Positions 20,957 through 30,506 of a stretch of 64,000 bases of DNA are shown piece by piece (positions within the stretch are counted from its first letter, which is position 1; every line of letters starts with the position of its first letter). The notes below the pieces were generated by a model that ran no database searches, had not been told where the DNA came from, and saw only the letters and a program-made list of their open reading frames with translations. The DNA lies in assembly GCF_001571285.1 (NCBI RefSeq), contig NZ_BCTM01000025.1:1-64000 (forward strand), in the 5' to 3' direction. A program made the translations under genes and the position numbers. Source of the DNA: Kluyvera cryocrescens NBRC 102467 (GTDB lineage: Bacteria > Pseudomonadota > Gammaproteobacteria > Enterobacterales > Enterobacteriaceae).

Positions 20957-22120
20957 ATGTTTAATTTCGATCTTCACACCCCGACCCGCATTCTGTTCGG
21001 TAAAGGCGCAATTGAAAATCTGCGCGCTCAGATCCCAGCGGACGCCCGCGTTCTGGTGACCTACGGCGGCGGCAGCGTGAAAAAAACCGGCGTGCTGGAT
21101 CAGGTACTGGATGCGCTGAAAGGCCTGGACGTGCTGGAATTCGGCGGTATTGAGCCAAACCCATCTTACGAAACGCTGATGAATGCGGTGAAAATTGCCC
21201 GCGAGCAGAAAGTCACCTTCCTGCTGGCCGTCGGCGGCGGTTCCGTGCTGGATGGCACCAAATTTATCGCCGCAGCAGCGCATTACGATATCAACGTCGA
21301 TCCTTGGGAAATTCTGGAAACCTACGGCAGCAAAGTGACCAGCGCGATCCCGATGGGCTCCGTGCTGACGCTGCCAGCAACCGGTTCTGAATCCAACAAA
21401 GGCGCCGTTGTTTCGCGCAAAACCACCGGTGATAAGCGCGCCTTTATGTCGCCACACGTACAGCCGGTATTCGCTATTCTTGACCCGGTTTACACCTATA
21501 CTCTGCCACCGCGCCAGGTCGCTAACGGCGTCGTTGATGCCTTCGTGCATACCGTAGAGCAGTACGTCACCTACCCGGTTGACGGCAAAATTCAGGATCG
21601 CTTCGCGGAAGGCATTCTGCTGACGCTCATCGAAGACGGCCCGAAAGCGCTGAAAGAGCCAGAAAACTACGCTGTGCGTGCAAACATCATGTGGGCAGCA
21701 ACTCAGGCATTGAACGGCCTGATTGGCGCCGGCGTTCCGCAGGACTGGGCCACCCATATGCTCGGCCACGAACTGACGGCGATGCACGGTCTGGATCACG
21801 CGCAGACCCTGGCTATCGTTCTGCCGTCTCTGTGGAATGAAAAACGCGACACTAAACGCGCCAAACTGCTGCAGTACGCTGAACGCGTGTGGAATATTAC
21901 CGAAGGTTCTGACGATGCGCGTATCGATGCCGCCATCGCCGCTACCCGCAGCTTCTTCGAAAAGATGGGTGTACCGACCCGCTTCTCCGACTACGGTCTG
22001 GACGGTAGCTCCATCCCAGCGCTGCTGAAAAAACTCGAAGAACACGGTATGACCAAACTGGGCGAAAACCAGGATATTACTCTGGACGTCAGCCGCCGTA
22101 TTTACGAAGCAGCACGCTAA
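20957..22120 (+). CDS. yqhD: NADPH-dependent aldehyde reductase / alcohol dehydrogenase YqhD
   Basis: This 387-residue group III (iron/zinc-type) alcohol dehydrogenase equals E. coli YqhD in length. It reduces a broad range of aldehydes, including those from lipid peroxidation, glyoxal, butanal and 3-hydroxypropanal, using NADPH. Visible motifs are the cofactor-binding GGGSVLDGTKF near residue 95 and GSVLTLPATGSESN, plus the metal-binding histidines in the FVHTVEQY, HMLGHELTAMHGLDH and following segments. It is cytoplasmic. The ATG is preceded by AAGGGA; in-frame codons upstream are not conserved. It is divergent from its activator gene yqhC, and dkgA follows after three hairpins. Confidence 0.97.
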   Translation: MFNFDLHTPTRILFGKGAIENLRAQIPADARVLVTYGGGSVKKTGVLDQVLDALKGLDVLEFGGIEPNPSYETLMNAVKIAREQKVTFLLAVGGGSVLDGTKFIAAAAHYDINVDPWEILETYGSKVTSAIPMGSVLTLPATGSESNKGAVVSRKTTGDKRAFMSPHVQPVFAILDPVYTYTLPPRQVANGVVDAFVHTVEQYVTYPVDGKIQDRFAEGILLTLIEDGPKALKEPENYAVRANIMWAATQALNGLIGAGVPQDWATHMLGHELTAMHGLDHAQTLAIVLPSLWNEKRDTKRAKLLQYAERVWNITEGSDDARIDAAIAATRSFFEKMGVPTRFSDYGLDGSSIPALLKKLEEHGMTKLGENQDITLDVSRRIYEAAR

Positions 22121-22136
22121 TATTTGCCCCATAAAT

Positions 22137-22157
22137 AGCGGCGTCTACGCCGCTTTT
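22137..22157 (+). terminator. Hairpin after yqhD
   Basis: AGCGGCG-TCTA-CGCCGCT is followed by TTT, then a second hairpin. It begins 16 bases past the yqhD stop and probably reduces or ends read-through to dkgA. Confidence 0.65.
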
Positions 22158-22248
22158 CCCCGCCGCCGACGCAAGAACGTGGCGGGGAAATTCCAACGCA
22201 GATAACGCATCTGCCGTTTGAAAGACGACAAGTTTAGCTGTCGTTTTT
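22158..22248 (+). other. Two further hairpins between yqhD and dkgA
   Basis: CCCCGCC at 22158-22164 pairs with GGCGGGG at 22181-22187. ACGACA at 22225-22230 pairs with TGTCGT at 22239-22244, followed by TTTT. Together with the preceding terminator they make three stem-loops in about 110 bases, possibly setting the yqhD:dkgA expression ratio. Confidence 0.5.
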
Positions 22249-22324
22249 GCGTTTATAGACCAGACTTGATCCTACAAACCTTACCGGGGCATGTCCCCGA
22301 TAAGCTGCTAAGAAGGAGAAATGC

Positions 22325-23152
22325 ATGACACATCCAACCGTGATTAAACTGCACGATGGCAATGTAATGCCGCAGTTGGGCCTGGGGGTATGGCAGGCTA
22401 GCAACGAAGAAGTGGTCGCCGCGATCCATAAGGCCATCGAGGTCGGCTACCGGTCTATTGATACCGCCGCCGCGTACAAAAACGAGTCGGGAGTCGGTAA
22501 AGCTATCATCAGCGCAGGCGTGCCTCGCGAAGACCTGTTCATCACCTCTAAGCTTTGGAATGACGCCCATCAGCGCCCTGCCGAAGCGCTACAGGAAAGT
22601 CTCGAACACCTTCAGCTCGACTACCTCGATCTGTATCTTATCCACTGGCCCGTTCCGGCGATTGACCATTATGTCGAAGCATGGAAAGGACTGATTGAAT
22701 TGCAAAAACAGGGGCTGGTGAAGAGCATTGGCGTCTGTAACTTCCAGGTTCCGCACCTGCAGCGGCTTATCGATGAAACCGGCGTTGCGCCGGTGATTAA
22801 CCAGATTGAGCTGCACCCTTTGCTGCAACAGCGTCAGCTTAATACCTGGAATGCAATGCATAAAATCCAGACCGAGTCCTGGAGCCCGCTGGCTCAGGGC
22901 GGTGCAGGCGTATTCGATCAGAAAATCATTCATTCTCTGGCGGATAAATACGGCAAGACGCCGGCGCAGATCGTTATTCGCTGGCACCTGGACAGTGGCC
23001 TGGTGGTGATCCCGAAATCCGTCACGCCATCGCGTATCGCGGAGAACTTCAATGTCTGGGATTTCCGTCTGGATAAAGAGGAGTTGAGTGAAATCACCCG
23101 GCTGGACCAGAATAAGCGTCTGGGCCCAGACCCGGATCAATTTGGCGGGTAA
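22325..23152 (+). CDS. dkgA: 2,5-diketo-D-gluconate / methylglyoxal reductase A
   Basis: This 275-residue aldo-keto reductase is the length of E. coli DkgA (YqhE, AKR5C). It reduces 2,5-diketo-D-gluconate to 2-keto-L-gulonate, as well as methylglyoxal and other aldehydes, with NADPH. The catalytic tetrad is visible: Asp and Tyr in SIDTAAAYKNESGVGKAI, Lys in FITSKLWN, His in LYLIHWP. The cofactor-binding VVIPKSVTPSRIAENF lies near the C terminus. It is cytoplasmic. The start follows AAGGAG seven bases upstream. In E. coli it is co-regulated with yqhD by YqhC; three hairpins separate the two here. E. coli yqhG and yqhH, which follow dkgA, are absent. Confidence 0.96.
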   Translation: MTHPTVIKLHDGNVMPQLGLGVWQASNEEVVAAIHKAIEVGYRSIDTAAAYKNESGVGKAIISAGVPREDLFITSKLWNDAHQRPAEALQESLEHLQLDYLDLYLIHWPVPAIDHYVEAWKGLIELQKQGLVKSIGVCNFQVPHLQRLIDETGVAPVINQIELHPLLQQRQLNTWNAMHKIQTESWSPLAQGGAGVFDQKIIHSLADKYGKTPAQIVIRWHLDSGLVVIPKSVTPSRIAENFNVWDFRLDKEELSEITRLDQNKRLGPDPDQFGG

Positions 23153-23160
23153 ACCTTCCT

Positions 23161-23190
23161 GCTCCGTCAGCTTCTGACGGAGCATTTCTT
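23161..23190. terminator. Bidirectional terminator dkgA/ygiQ
   Basis: GCTCCGTCAG-CTT-CTGACGGAGC is a perfect 10-bp stem directly after dkgA, followed by ATTTCTTATT. It lies between convergent dkgA and ygiQ and acts mainly for dkgA. Confidence 0.75.
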
Positions 23191-23232
23191 ATTGCCCCGG
23201 AGCGGCCAAATGCCAACGCCGGGGCCAACAGC

Positions 23233-25410
23233 TTAGCGCGATGCCGGTTTCGAGCGTTTTTTACCTTTGTTATCCGCAGGAGTCTGACGCTGATGCGCGA
23301 CCGGCGTATGCTTGGTCAGCGCTGGGCGCGTATTGCGATTCAGACGACGCGCTTCGCGCATTTCGTCGATCGTCGGTGCGGGAACCAGGCACTCGCGGCG
23401 GCTACCAATCAGGTGCTTTTTCCCCATCGTTTCCAGCGCCTGACGAATCAGCGGCCAGTTCGCCGGATCGTGATAGCGCAGCAGCGCTTTGTGCAGACGA
23501 CGCTGTTTATCCCCCTTCGGAATCACCACATCTTCACTCTTATAGCTAATCTTACCCAGCGGGTTCTTGCCGGTGTAATACATGGTGGTCGAGTTTGCCA
23601 GCGGTGACGGGTAGAAGTTCTGCACCTGATCGAGGCGGAAACGACGCTGCTTCAGCCACAGCGCCAGATTCACCATATCTTCATCACGCGTGCCCGGATG
23701 CGCGGAGATAAAGTATGGGATCAGGTACTGCTCTTTACCCGCCTGCTTTGAATAGGTATCAAACAGTTCTTTAAAGCGGTCATAGCTGCCCATGCCCGGC
23801 TTCATCATCTTCGACAGCGGCCCTTCTTCGGTATGCTCAGGCGCAATCTTCAGATAACCGCCCACGTGGTGAGTCGCCAGTTCTTTGATATAGCGTGGAT
23901 CTTCAACGGCAATATCATAACGAACGCCGGAGGCGATGAGGATTTTCTTAATACCTTTCAGCTCACGGGCGCGGCGATAGAGATTAATCGTCGGCTCATG
24001 ATTGGTGTCCATATGCGGGCAAATATCCGGGTAGACGCACGACAGGCGGCGACAGGTTTGCTCGGCGCGCGGAGATTTACAGCGCAGCATATACATGTTG
24101 GCCGTTGGGCCGCCAAGATCGGAGATAATCCCGGTAAAGCCCGGAACCGTATCGCGAATGGCTTCGATCTCATTGACGATCGAATCTTCTGATCGGCTCT
24201 GAATAATGCGCCCTTCGTGCTCGGTGATAGAACAGAATGAGCAGCCGCCGAAACAGCCGCGCATGATGTTAATCGAGAAGCGAATCATCTCGTATGCCGG
24301 GATGCGGGCATCGCCATATGACGGATGCGGAATACGCTGATACGGCAGCGCAAACACGCTGTCCATCTCTTCGGTCGACAGCGGGATCGCCGGCGGGTTA
24401 ACCCAAATATAGCGCTCGCCGTGTTTTTGCATCAGCGCACGGGCGCAGCCCGGGTTGGTTTCATGGTGCAGAATACGCGATGCGTGAGCATAGAGAACTT
24501 TGTCGCCTTTCACCTTCTCGAAGGACGGCAGCAAAACGTAGGTTTTTTCCCACGGTTTTGGACGCGGCGGCTGTACGGTAACGCGCTTCGCTTCCTGCTT
24601 TGGCGGAGCGACGGTTTTATTATCGGCGCACGGCAGGTCTTCACCGTACGGATGCGGAATCGGGTCGATTTTTCCCGGGGTATCCAGCCGCGTGGAATCC
24701 ACGCCGCTCCAGCCCGGCAGCGCTTCTTTTACCATAATAGCGGTGTTACGCACGTCGCGGATCTGTGCGATAGGCTCGCCGGCGGCCAGTCGGTGCGCCA
24801 CCTCCACCAGCGGACGCTCGCCGTTGCCGAACATCAACATATCGGCTTTCGAGTCGACCAGCACGGATCGGCGAACGGTATCAGACCAGTAATCGTAGTG
24901 TGCGGTACGGCGCAGGCTTGCTTCGATGCCGCCAAGGATAACCGGCACATCTTTCCACGCTTCTTTACAGCGCTGGGTGTACACCAGCGTTGCGCGGTCC
25001 GGACGCTTACCGGCCACGTTGCCTGCGGTGTAGGCATCGTCATGGCGCAGCTTGCGGTCTGCGGTATAGCGGTTAATCATCGAGTCCATGTTGCCGGCAG
25101 TGACGCCAAAGAACAGGTTTGGTTTACCCAGACGCATAAAATCGTCTTTGCTGTTCCAGTCAGGCTGGGAGATGATCCCCACGCGGAAGCCCTGCGCTTC
25201 CAGCATACGTCCACAAATCGCCATCCCAAAGCTTGGATGGTCAACGTAGGCATCGCCGGTTACCAGAATGATGTCGCAGCTATCCCAGCCAAGTTGATCC
25301 ATCTCTTCACGTGACATCGGCAAAAATGGTGCCGGCCCAAAACAGGCGGCCCAGTACTGCGGCCAGGAGAAAAGGTCGCGATCCGGTTGGATCAGGGAGA
25401 TAGCGCTCAT
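23233..25410 (-). CDS. ygiQ: Radical SAM protein YgiQ
   Basis: This 725-residue radical SAM protein of the YgiQ family has an N-terminal cobalamin-binding-like domain (about residues 20-250), then the radical SAM core. The [4Fe-4S]-binding CXXXCXXC motif is [10 protein letters not shown] (near residue 380). Further conserved segments are [13 protein letters not shown]-like, [14 protein letters not shown] and [19 protein letters not shown]. The C terminus is basic and unstructured (KKRSKPASR). It is cytoplasmic. The reaction is unknown; the family is widespread and often called uncharacterised. The start codon lies at the 5' end of the reading frame with [14 protein letters not shown], as in E. 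coli. Confidence 0.93.
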   Translation of the reverse strand: MSAISLIQPDRDLFSWPQYWAACFGPAPFLPMSREEMDQLGWDSCDIILVTGDAYVDHPSFGMAICGRMLEAQGFRVGIISQPDWNSKDDFMRLGKPNLFFGVTAGNMDSMINRYTADRKLRHDDAYTAGNVAGKRPDRATLVYTQRCKEAWKDVPVILGGIEASLRRTAHYDYWSDTVRRSVLVDSKADMLMFGNGERPLVEVAHRLAAGEPIAQIRDVRNTAIMVKEALPGWSGVDSTRLDTPGKIDPIPHPYGEDLPCADNKTVAPPKQEAKRVTVQPPRPKPWEKTYVLLPSFEKVKGDKVLYAHASRILHHETNPGCARALMQKHGERYIWVNPPAIPLSTEEMDSVFALPYQRIPHPSYGDARIPAYEMIRFSINIMRGCFGGCSFCSITEHEGRIIQSRSEDSIVNEIEAIRDTVPGFTGIISDLGGPTANMYMLRCKSPRAEQTCRRLSCVYPDICPHMDTNHEPTINLYRRARELKGIKKILIASGVRYDIAVEDPRYIKELATHHVGGYLKIAPEHTEEGPLSKMMKPGMGSYDRFKELFDTYSKQAGKEQYLIPYFISAHPGTRDEDMVNLALWLKQRRFRLDQVQNFYPSPLANSTTMYYTGKNPLGKISYKSEDVVIPKGDKQRRLHKALLRYHDPANWPLIRQALETMGKKHLIGSRRECLVPAPTIDEMREARRLNRNTRPALTKHTPVAHQRQTPADNKGKKRSKPASR

Positions 25411-25592
25411 TATGCTTCCAAAAAAATGGTAAAAAAATAATCAAAGGCCGGGGATTATAAGCCCGAATGGCCTATGAATGAAGTGGGATTATTGATGAAG
25501 TTATCCGCCCGGTAACGCAAGGCGCGGACGGGCTTCTTTACAGCGGGCGGTTTACCAGTAAGCCGATAGCACCGCCGCCAGGATTTTTATCG

Positions 25593-27005
25593 TTACGGCG
25601 CGGGGTTAACCAAAATCTGACCAATCGAGCCACGGTCGGCCAGCTCCAGCGTTTGGCTGGCGTACTGGAACGGGAAGTGTGGCCAGGACGGCTGTGCGTA
25701 ATACACCAGCAGTTCCACCTGACCATCAATCCACACGGTATCTTTCCAGCCCCGGTCTTCCGGCATCGGCGTCGCACCGTTGACATTGCGAACCTGGAAC
25801 ATCACCCCTTCAATATGGAACGATTGCGGCGCGTCGGCGCGTACCGTCCAACGCTCCCAGGTGCCCTGCTGGGCAGTGATATCAATACGCTGCGGATCCC
25901 AGCGCTGACCGTTAATACCCGGGTCGTCGCCCAACAGAATATCGCGGCTGCGAATGGGCGTGCCGCTCAGGAATTCGGTTGGCAGTATGCGCATCGGTAA
26001 GTTATCGGTCACTAACGGCAGAAGCCCCGTCGGACGCAGAGTCAGTACCAGCGTGGAGATCAGAATGCTCGACGGTTCAAAGAAGCCGCGAATACGCTCC
26101 ATGATGCTGGCTGATTCACCGCAGGTGATCGACACTTCATCACCGTTGGTCATGTCTACCAACACTTCCCGACGCTCACCCGGTGCCAGCGAAATTTGCT
26201 TGGCCGACACCGGCGCTGGCAGGAACCCCTGATCGCTGGAGATAACGTGTAGCGGGCGGCCATCGCTCATCTGCAGCAGATAGCGACGGGAGTTAGAAGC
26301 ATTGAGCAGGCGCAGACGCACCCAGCCGCGCGAGACTTCCACGTAGGGCCCTTGTACACCGTTCACCAGCAGCGTATCGCCAACAAAGCCACCGCTGCCC
26401 GGTTCGTCGTATACCGGGGTACCGAAGTTGTCCAGGCGCTTGTCCTGAATGATCACCGGAAAATCGTCGACACCGTAGTGGTTGGGGAATGGTAAGGACT
26501 TACTAACTTCATCCTCGATTAACCACATCCCCGCCAGGCCGTTGTAAACCTGCTGCGCCATATGGTTCGGCGTATTGGCCTGATACCACAGAGTAGCCGC
26601 ACTCTGGCGAATCGGCAGCACCGGCGCCCAGTCGGCGTTCGGCGTCATCATGCGCGCAGCGCCGCCGATGAGCGGTCCTGGAACCTGCAAACCGCGAACG
26701 GTCATGGCGACATTTTCAGTCAGTCGGTTGCTGTAAATAAGCTTAACGTCATCGCCTTTCCAGACGCGAATCGTTGGCCCGAGATAACGGCCATTGATCC
26801 CCCAGACGTTGGCGCGGGTGCCCAGAGAAAAGGACCAGTGCGTGCGCTGCATCGTTAAGAAAAGCGGCTGCCCGCGGCGGGACTCCAGCAACGGCGGAAC
26901 CGGCAGAGGGAGTTGCTTTCCTGCGGCCTGCGCTCTCAGCGGCACGGCTCCCGCACAAAGCGCAACGCCCGAAGCCTGAATAAACTGACGCCGACTGAGT
27001 GACAT
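25593..27005 (-). CDS. ftsP: Cell division protein FtsP (SufI)
   Basis: This 470-residue protein is identical in length to E. coli FtsP/SufI. It has a twin-arginine signal peptide, MSLSRRQFIQASG, ending near residue 27 at QAAG, so it is exported folded to the periplasm. The fold is that of a three-domain multicopper oxidase, but the copper ligands are lost: the terminal region lacks the HXH and HCHXXXH motifs. It stabilises the divisome under stress. It is the standard model Tat substrate. It lies immediately downstream of plsC and is probably co-transcribed with it, as in E. coli. Confidence 0.95.
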   Translation of the reverse strand: MSLSRRQFIQASGVALCAGAVPLRAQAAGKQLPLPVPPLLESRRGQPLFLTMQRTHWSFSLGTRANVWGINGRYLGPTIRVWKGDDVKLIYSNRLTENVAMTVRGLQVPGPLIGGAARMMTPNADWAPVLPIRQSAATLWYQANTPNHMAQQVYNGLAGMWLIEDEVSKSLPFPNHYGVDDFPVIIQDKRLDNFGTPVYDEPGSGGFVGDTLLVNGVQGPYVEVSRGWVRLRLLNASNSRRYLLQMSDGRPLHVISSDQGFLPAPVSAKQISLAPGERREVLVDMTNGDEVSITCGESASIMERIRGFFEPSSILISTLVLTLRPTGLLPLVTDNLPMRILPTEFLSGTPIRSRDILLGDDPGINGQRWDPQRIDITAQQGTWERWTVRADAPQSFHIEGVMFQVRNVNGATPMPEDRGWKDTVWIDGQVELLVYYAQPSWPHFPFQYASQTLELADRGSIGQILVNPAP

Positions 27006-27096
27006 ATAAGCTCCATCAAAACTGACAAATCAAAAATGGGAAATCATTTTCCCAACAGCAAAACGCGCGGGCGCGAACCCGCGTGGCAATGCAATA

Positions 27097-27834
27097 TTAC
27101 ACTTTACCGGCGGACTCACGCTCGGCAACTTCGCGATCCAGCTCGTCAATTTTGGCTTTCATCACTTCACGGCAATGCTTCGCCAAATCACGCACCTGGT
27201 CTTTACTCCACGCGCTGGTATCAATTGGTGGGAGCATTTCCACAATCACCAGACCGTTATTCCAGCGGTTGAGTTTAATCTTGTTCGACGTATTTGAAAC
27301 GCAGACCGGAATAATCGGCACGCCCGCCGCAATGGCCGCGTGGAACGCGCCGGTTTTAAACGGCAGCAGGCCACGGCCGCGACTGCGGGTCCCTTCCGGG
27401 AACATCCAGAAAGAGATTTTGCGTTTATTAAACGAATTGACCACTTCCGCAATGGTACTGTGCGCGGCAGCGCGGTTATTACGGTCGATAAGCAGGTTCC
27501 CCGTCAGCCAGTAAATCTGGCCAAAGAACGGGATCCACACCAGGCTCTTTTTACCGACGGTCACGGTTGGCGGCTGCACAATATTCGCAGCCGTCACCAT
27601 ATCGTAGTTGTTCTGGTGGTTAGCAATATAGATAGCATTGCCGTAGCTCTCAGCATCGGCCGGTTTGCGGGTCTCGACCTTTAAACCAAAAATAGGCGCC
27701 ATACGACCAAACATGCGACCAAAAGTGGAAACATGCTTTGGATTGCGCGGGCTGAACAAGCAATAGATACAGCCAAAGATACAGACCAAAATGCAATAAA
27801 TGACAACAATAATGACACGTAAAATTAATAGCAT
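27097..27834 (-). CDS. plsC: 1-acyl-sn-glycerol-3-phosphate acyltransferase PlsC
   Basis: This 245-residue inner-membrane enzyme transfers an acyl group to lysophosphatidic acid to make phosphatidic acid, the second acylation step of phospholipid synthesis. It has an N-terminal hydrophobic anchor (residues 1-27) and the acyltransferase motifs: HX4D as NHQNNYDMV near residue 73, the FPEGTRSRGRG glycerophosphate-binding motif, and VPIIPVCVSN. E. coli PlsC is also 245 residues. It is essential in most backgrounds. It precedes ftsP in the same direction, and parC lies upstream, 303 bp away with a large palindrome between. Confidence 0.97.
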   Translation of the reverse strand: MLLILRVIIVVIYCILVCIFGCIYCLFSPRNPKHVSTFGRMFGRMAPIFGLKVETRKPADAESYGNAIYIANHQNNYDMVTAANIVQPPTVTVGKKSLVWIPFFGQIYWLTGNLLIDRNNRAAAHSTIAEVVNSFNKRKISFWMFPEGTRSRGRGLLPFKTGAFHAAIAAGVPIIPVCVSNTSNKIKLNRWNNGLVIVEMLPPIDTSAWSKDQVRDLAKHCREVMKAKIDELDREVAERESAGKV

Positions 27835-27936
27835 AGCGTCCTCTGAACCCTGAACCGCTTAGAATTATACCCGTCATACCGAATGATAGCGCGCGCAATA
27901 CGCACAGCCACCACAGACGATTCACGGGGCATATAA

Positions 27937-28012
27937 ACACATCGTCCTTCAATCGACTCGCTGCCGCAAAACGCCGCTGCGTTTTGTGATCTCGCTTGAA
28001 TGATGATGTGTA
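27937..28012. repeat. Large imperfect palindrome in parC-plsC gap
   Basis: The outer arm ACACATCGTCCTTCAA pairs with TTGAATGATGATGTGT (one G-T pair and one mismatch), and an inner perfect stem CAAAACGC-CGCT-GCGTTTTG lies at 27967-27986. This gives a roughly 76-bp cruciform or long RNA hairpin. The size and form suggest an intergenic repeat element, but I do not recognise a named family. Confidence 0.6.
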
Positions 28013-28108
28013 TAGACCGGACAAGGCTTTGTTACTTGCAGACCCCTGCAAAAGGGTATTGTTAATCGCAATGACTGAATTAACAACGATTTTGTGTTTT
28101 CCCAATAT

Positions 28109-28134
28109 TTCCCCCGCCTGACGACGGGGGAAAG
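28109..28134 (-). terminator. Hairpin after parC
   Basis: On the minus strand TTTCCCCCG, an eight-base loop and CGGGGGAAA form a 9-bp stem just past the parC stop codon. Only TATT follows, so it is a weak terminator at best. Confidence 0.45.
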
Positions 28135-28137
28135 GGA

Positions 28138-30396
28138 TTACTCTTCGCTGTCGCCTGCCGAAACACGCTGCGGCGAATCAATATCGACGCGATCGATTTT
28201 CTGCAGGCCGCGCATCAGCGTGCCACGACGCCCACGCTCACCGGTCACCTTCTGTAGCTCTTCCGGACGCAGTTTGATCTTACGTTTGCCCACGTGGAAG
28301 GTCAGCGTACTTTGCGGCGGCAGAATATACAGGTGCGCCAGGCTATCAACGCCGCTCGCCGCTTCCGCTGACGGGATGTTGATAATCTTGTTACCTTTGC
28401 CTTTCGACAACTGCGGCAGATCGCTTAATGGGAACATCAGCATGCGCCCCGCGCTGGTGATAGCCAGCAGCATATCCGACTCATCTTCCACCACCAGCGG
28501 CGGCATCACCTGAGCATTTTCCGGCAGTGAAATCAGCGCCTTACCGGCGCGATTACGAGCAACCAAATCGTTGAAGGTACACAGGAAGCCGTAGCCCGCA
28601 TCGGAAGCCATCAGCAGTTTCCGATCGTCGTTTTCCATCAACATATGTTCGACCGTCGCCCCCGGCGGCAGCGTCAGTTTGCCGGTTAACGGCTCACCCT
28701 GTCCGCGCGCGGACGGCAGCGTAATCGGGTCGATGGCATAGCTGCGGCCGGTAGTATCGACAAAGACAACCGGCTGATTGCTCTTGCCTTTCACCGAGGC
28801 TTTCCAGCTATCGCCGGATTTATAGCTCAGCCCCTGCGCATCAATATCGTGTCCTTTGGCGCTACGCACCCAGCCCATCTGCGACAGCACGATCGTGACC
28901 GGCTCAGACGGCAGCATGTCATGGTCGCTCATCGCTTTCGCTTCTTCGCGCTCGCGCAGCGGAGAACGGCGATCATCGCCGAAGGCATCAGAGTCGGCCT
29001 GCAGCTCTTTCTTCAGCAGATTGCTCATCTTGCGTTCGGAGGCCAAAATTGCCTGCAGCTGATCGCGCTCTTTCGCTAAATCATCCTGCTCACCGCGAAT
29101 CTTCACCTCTTCCAGCTTGGCGAGATGACGCAGTTTCAGCTCAAGAATCGCCTCCGCCTGGGTTTCGCTGATACCGAAGCGCGACATCAGCGCCGGTTTC
29201 GGCTCATCTTCCGTACGGATTATCTCAATCACTTCATCAATGTTGAGGAACGCGACCAGCAAACCTTCGAGGATATGCAGGCGTTTGAGCACTTTTTCCA
29301 GACGGTAATTGAGACGGCGGCGAACGGTATCACGACGGAAGGCTAGCCATTCGGTGAGGATCTCCAACAGGTTTTTCACCGCCGGGCGCCCATCGAGGCC
29401 AATCATGTTCAGGTTGATACGGTAGCTTTTTTCCAGATCGGTGGTCACGAACAGGTGGTTCATCACCGGTTCCATATCCACACGATTGGAGCGTGGCACA
29501 ATCACCAGACGGGTCGGGTTCTCGTGGTCAGATTCATCGCGAAGATCGTCAACCATCGGCAGCTTTTTATTGCGCATCTGAGCCGCAATCTGCTCCAGCA
29601 CTTTGGCCCCGGAAACCTGATGCGGCAGCGCGGTAATCACTATCGCACCGTCTTCTTTTTTCCACACCGCACGCATGCGCACGGAGCCACGCCCGTTTTG
29701 GTAGATTTTACGAATTTCCGCGCGCGGGGTGATGATTTCCGCTTCCGTCGGATAATCTGGCCCCTGCACGGTATCCAGCACTTCATCCAGTGTGGTATTC
29801 GGCTTTTCAATCAGGGTGATGGCCGCTTTGGCAACTTCACGCAGGTTGTGCGGCGGAATATCCGTCGCCATCCCAACGGCGATACCGGTGGTGCCGTTCA
29901 GCAGAATGTTCGGCATGCGAGCAGGCAGCATTTTCGGCTCCTGCAGCGTCCCATCGAAGTTAGGCGCCCAGTCAGCCGTGCCCTGGCCCAGCTCGCTTAA
30001 CAGCAGCTCGGCGTATTTAGACAGACGAGATTCGGTATAACGCATCGCCGCGAACGATTTCGGATCGTCCGGTGCCCCCCAGTTCCCCTGACCATCCACC
30101 AGCGGGTAGCGGTAAGAGAACGGCTGCGCCATCAGTACCATCGCTTCATAGCAGGCGCTGTCGCCGTGCGGATGATATTTACCCAACACGTCACCGACGG
30201 TACGGGCGGATTTTTTAAATTTAGCACTGGCGTTCAGCCCCAGCTCCGACATCGCATAGACGATGCGGCGCTGTACCGGCTTTAAGCCGTCACCGATAAA
30301 CGGCAACGCCCTGTCCATGATGACGTACATGGAATAGTTTAAGTAGGCGTTTTCCGTGAATTCATGTAGCGCAAGGCGCTCTGCCATATCGCTCAT
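28138..30396 (-). CDS. parC: DNA topoisomerase IV subunit A (ParC)
   Basis: This 752-residue subunit cuts and rejoins DNA in topoisomerase IV, which unlinks sister chromosomes. I start it at MSDMAERL (ATG 30396), the E. coli start, with GAGGA 11 bases upstream; an ATG eight codons earlier lacks this signal. With this numbering the catalytic tyrosine is Tyr120 (AAMRYTESR). The quinolone-resistance region reads [13 protein letters not shown] with Ser80 and Glu84, both wild type. The N-terminal winged-helix and tower domains (about 1-490) are followed by the five-bladed C-terminal DNA-wrapping domain with [15 protein letters not shown] and similar motifs. It is far from parE (47.4 kb), as in E. 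coli, though the distance is larger here because of the inserted sugar locus. Confidence 0.97.
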   Translation of the reverse strand: MSDMAERLALHEFTENAYLNYSMYVIMDRALPFIGDGLKPVQRRIVYAMSELGLNASAKFKKSARTVGDVLGKYHPHGDSACYEAMVLMAQPFSYRYPLVDGQGNWGAPDDPKSFAAMRYTESRLSKYAELLLSELGQGTADWAPNFDGTLQEPKMLPARMPNILLNGTTGIAVGMATDIPPHNLREVAKAAITLIEKPNTTLDEVLDTVQGPDYPTEAEIITPRAEIRKIYQNGRGSVRMRAVWKKEDGAIVITALPHQVSGAKVLEQIAAQMRNKKLPMVDDLRDESDHENPTRLVIVPRSNRVDMEPVMNHLFVTTDLEKSYRINLNMIGLDGRPAVKNLLEILTEWLAFRRDTVRRRLNYRLEKVLKRLHILEGLLVAFLNIDEVIEIIRTEDEPKPALMSRFGISETQAEAILELKLRHLAKLEEVKIRGEQDDLAKERDQLQAILASERKMSNLLKKELQADSDAFGDDRRSPLREREEAKAMSDHDMLPSEPVTIVLSQMGWVRSAKGHDIDAQGLSYKSGDSWKASVKGKSNQPVVFVDTTGRSYAIDPITLPSARGQGEPLTGKLTLPPGATVEHMLMENDDRKLLMASDAGYGFLCTFNDLVARNRAGKALISLPENAQVMPPLVVEDESDMLLAITSAGRMLMFPLSDLPQLSKGKGNKIINIPSAEAASGVDSLAHLYILPPQSTLTFHVGKRKIKLRPEELQKVTGERGRRGTLMRGLQKIDRVDIDSPQRVSAGDSEE

Positions 30397-30506
30397 TAAC
30401 TGGGGATCCTCAATCTGCATGCTGACCGTACGGACGGCAATATTGCCGCAGATAATACCCTATCTCACGTTCTGAGTCACAGGCCGTGAGATAGGTTGCA
30501 GGATGG

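Larger units (their letters stand above)
27835..28137. other. Intergenic region parC-plsC
   Basis: These 303 bases hold a large imperfect palindrome (27937-28012), a hairpin near the parC stop (28109-28134), and a TATAAT hexamer on the minus strand (27869-27864) that could be the plsC -10, although I see no matching -35. No coding sequence is evident. Confidence 0.45.

Noticed and set aside
20939-22132. Minus-strand open frame of 397 codons opposite yqhD
   Set aside because: It covers almost exactly the yqhD gene and has antisense-type composition with no motif.
24325-25314. Plus-strand open frame of 329 codons opposite ygiQ
   Set aside because: It lies entirely within ygiQ on the other strand, lacks a start signal and has no recognisable domain.
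30397-30420. Upstream start extending ParC by eight residues
   Set aside because: The family begins at MSDMAERL and only that ATG has a GAGGA upstream.
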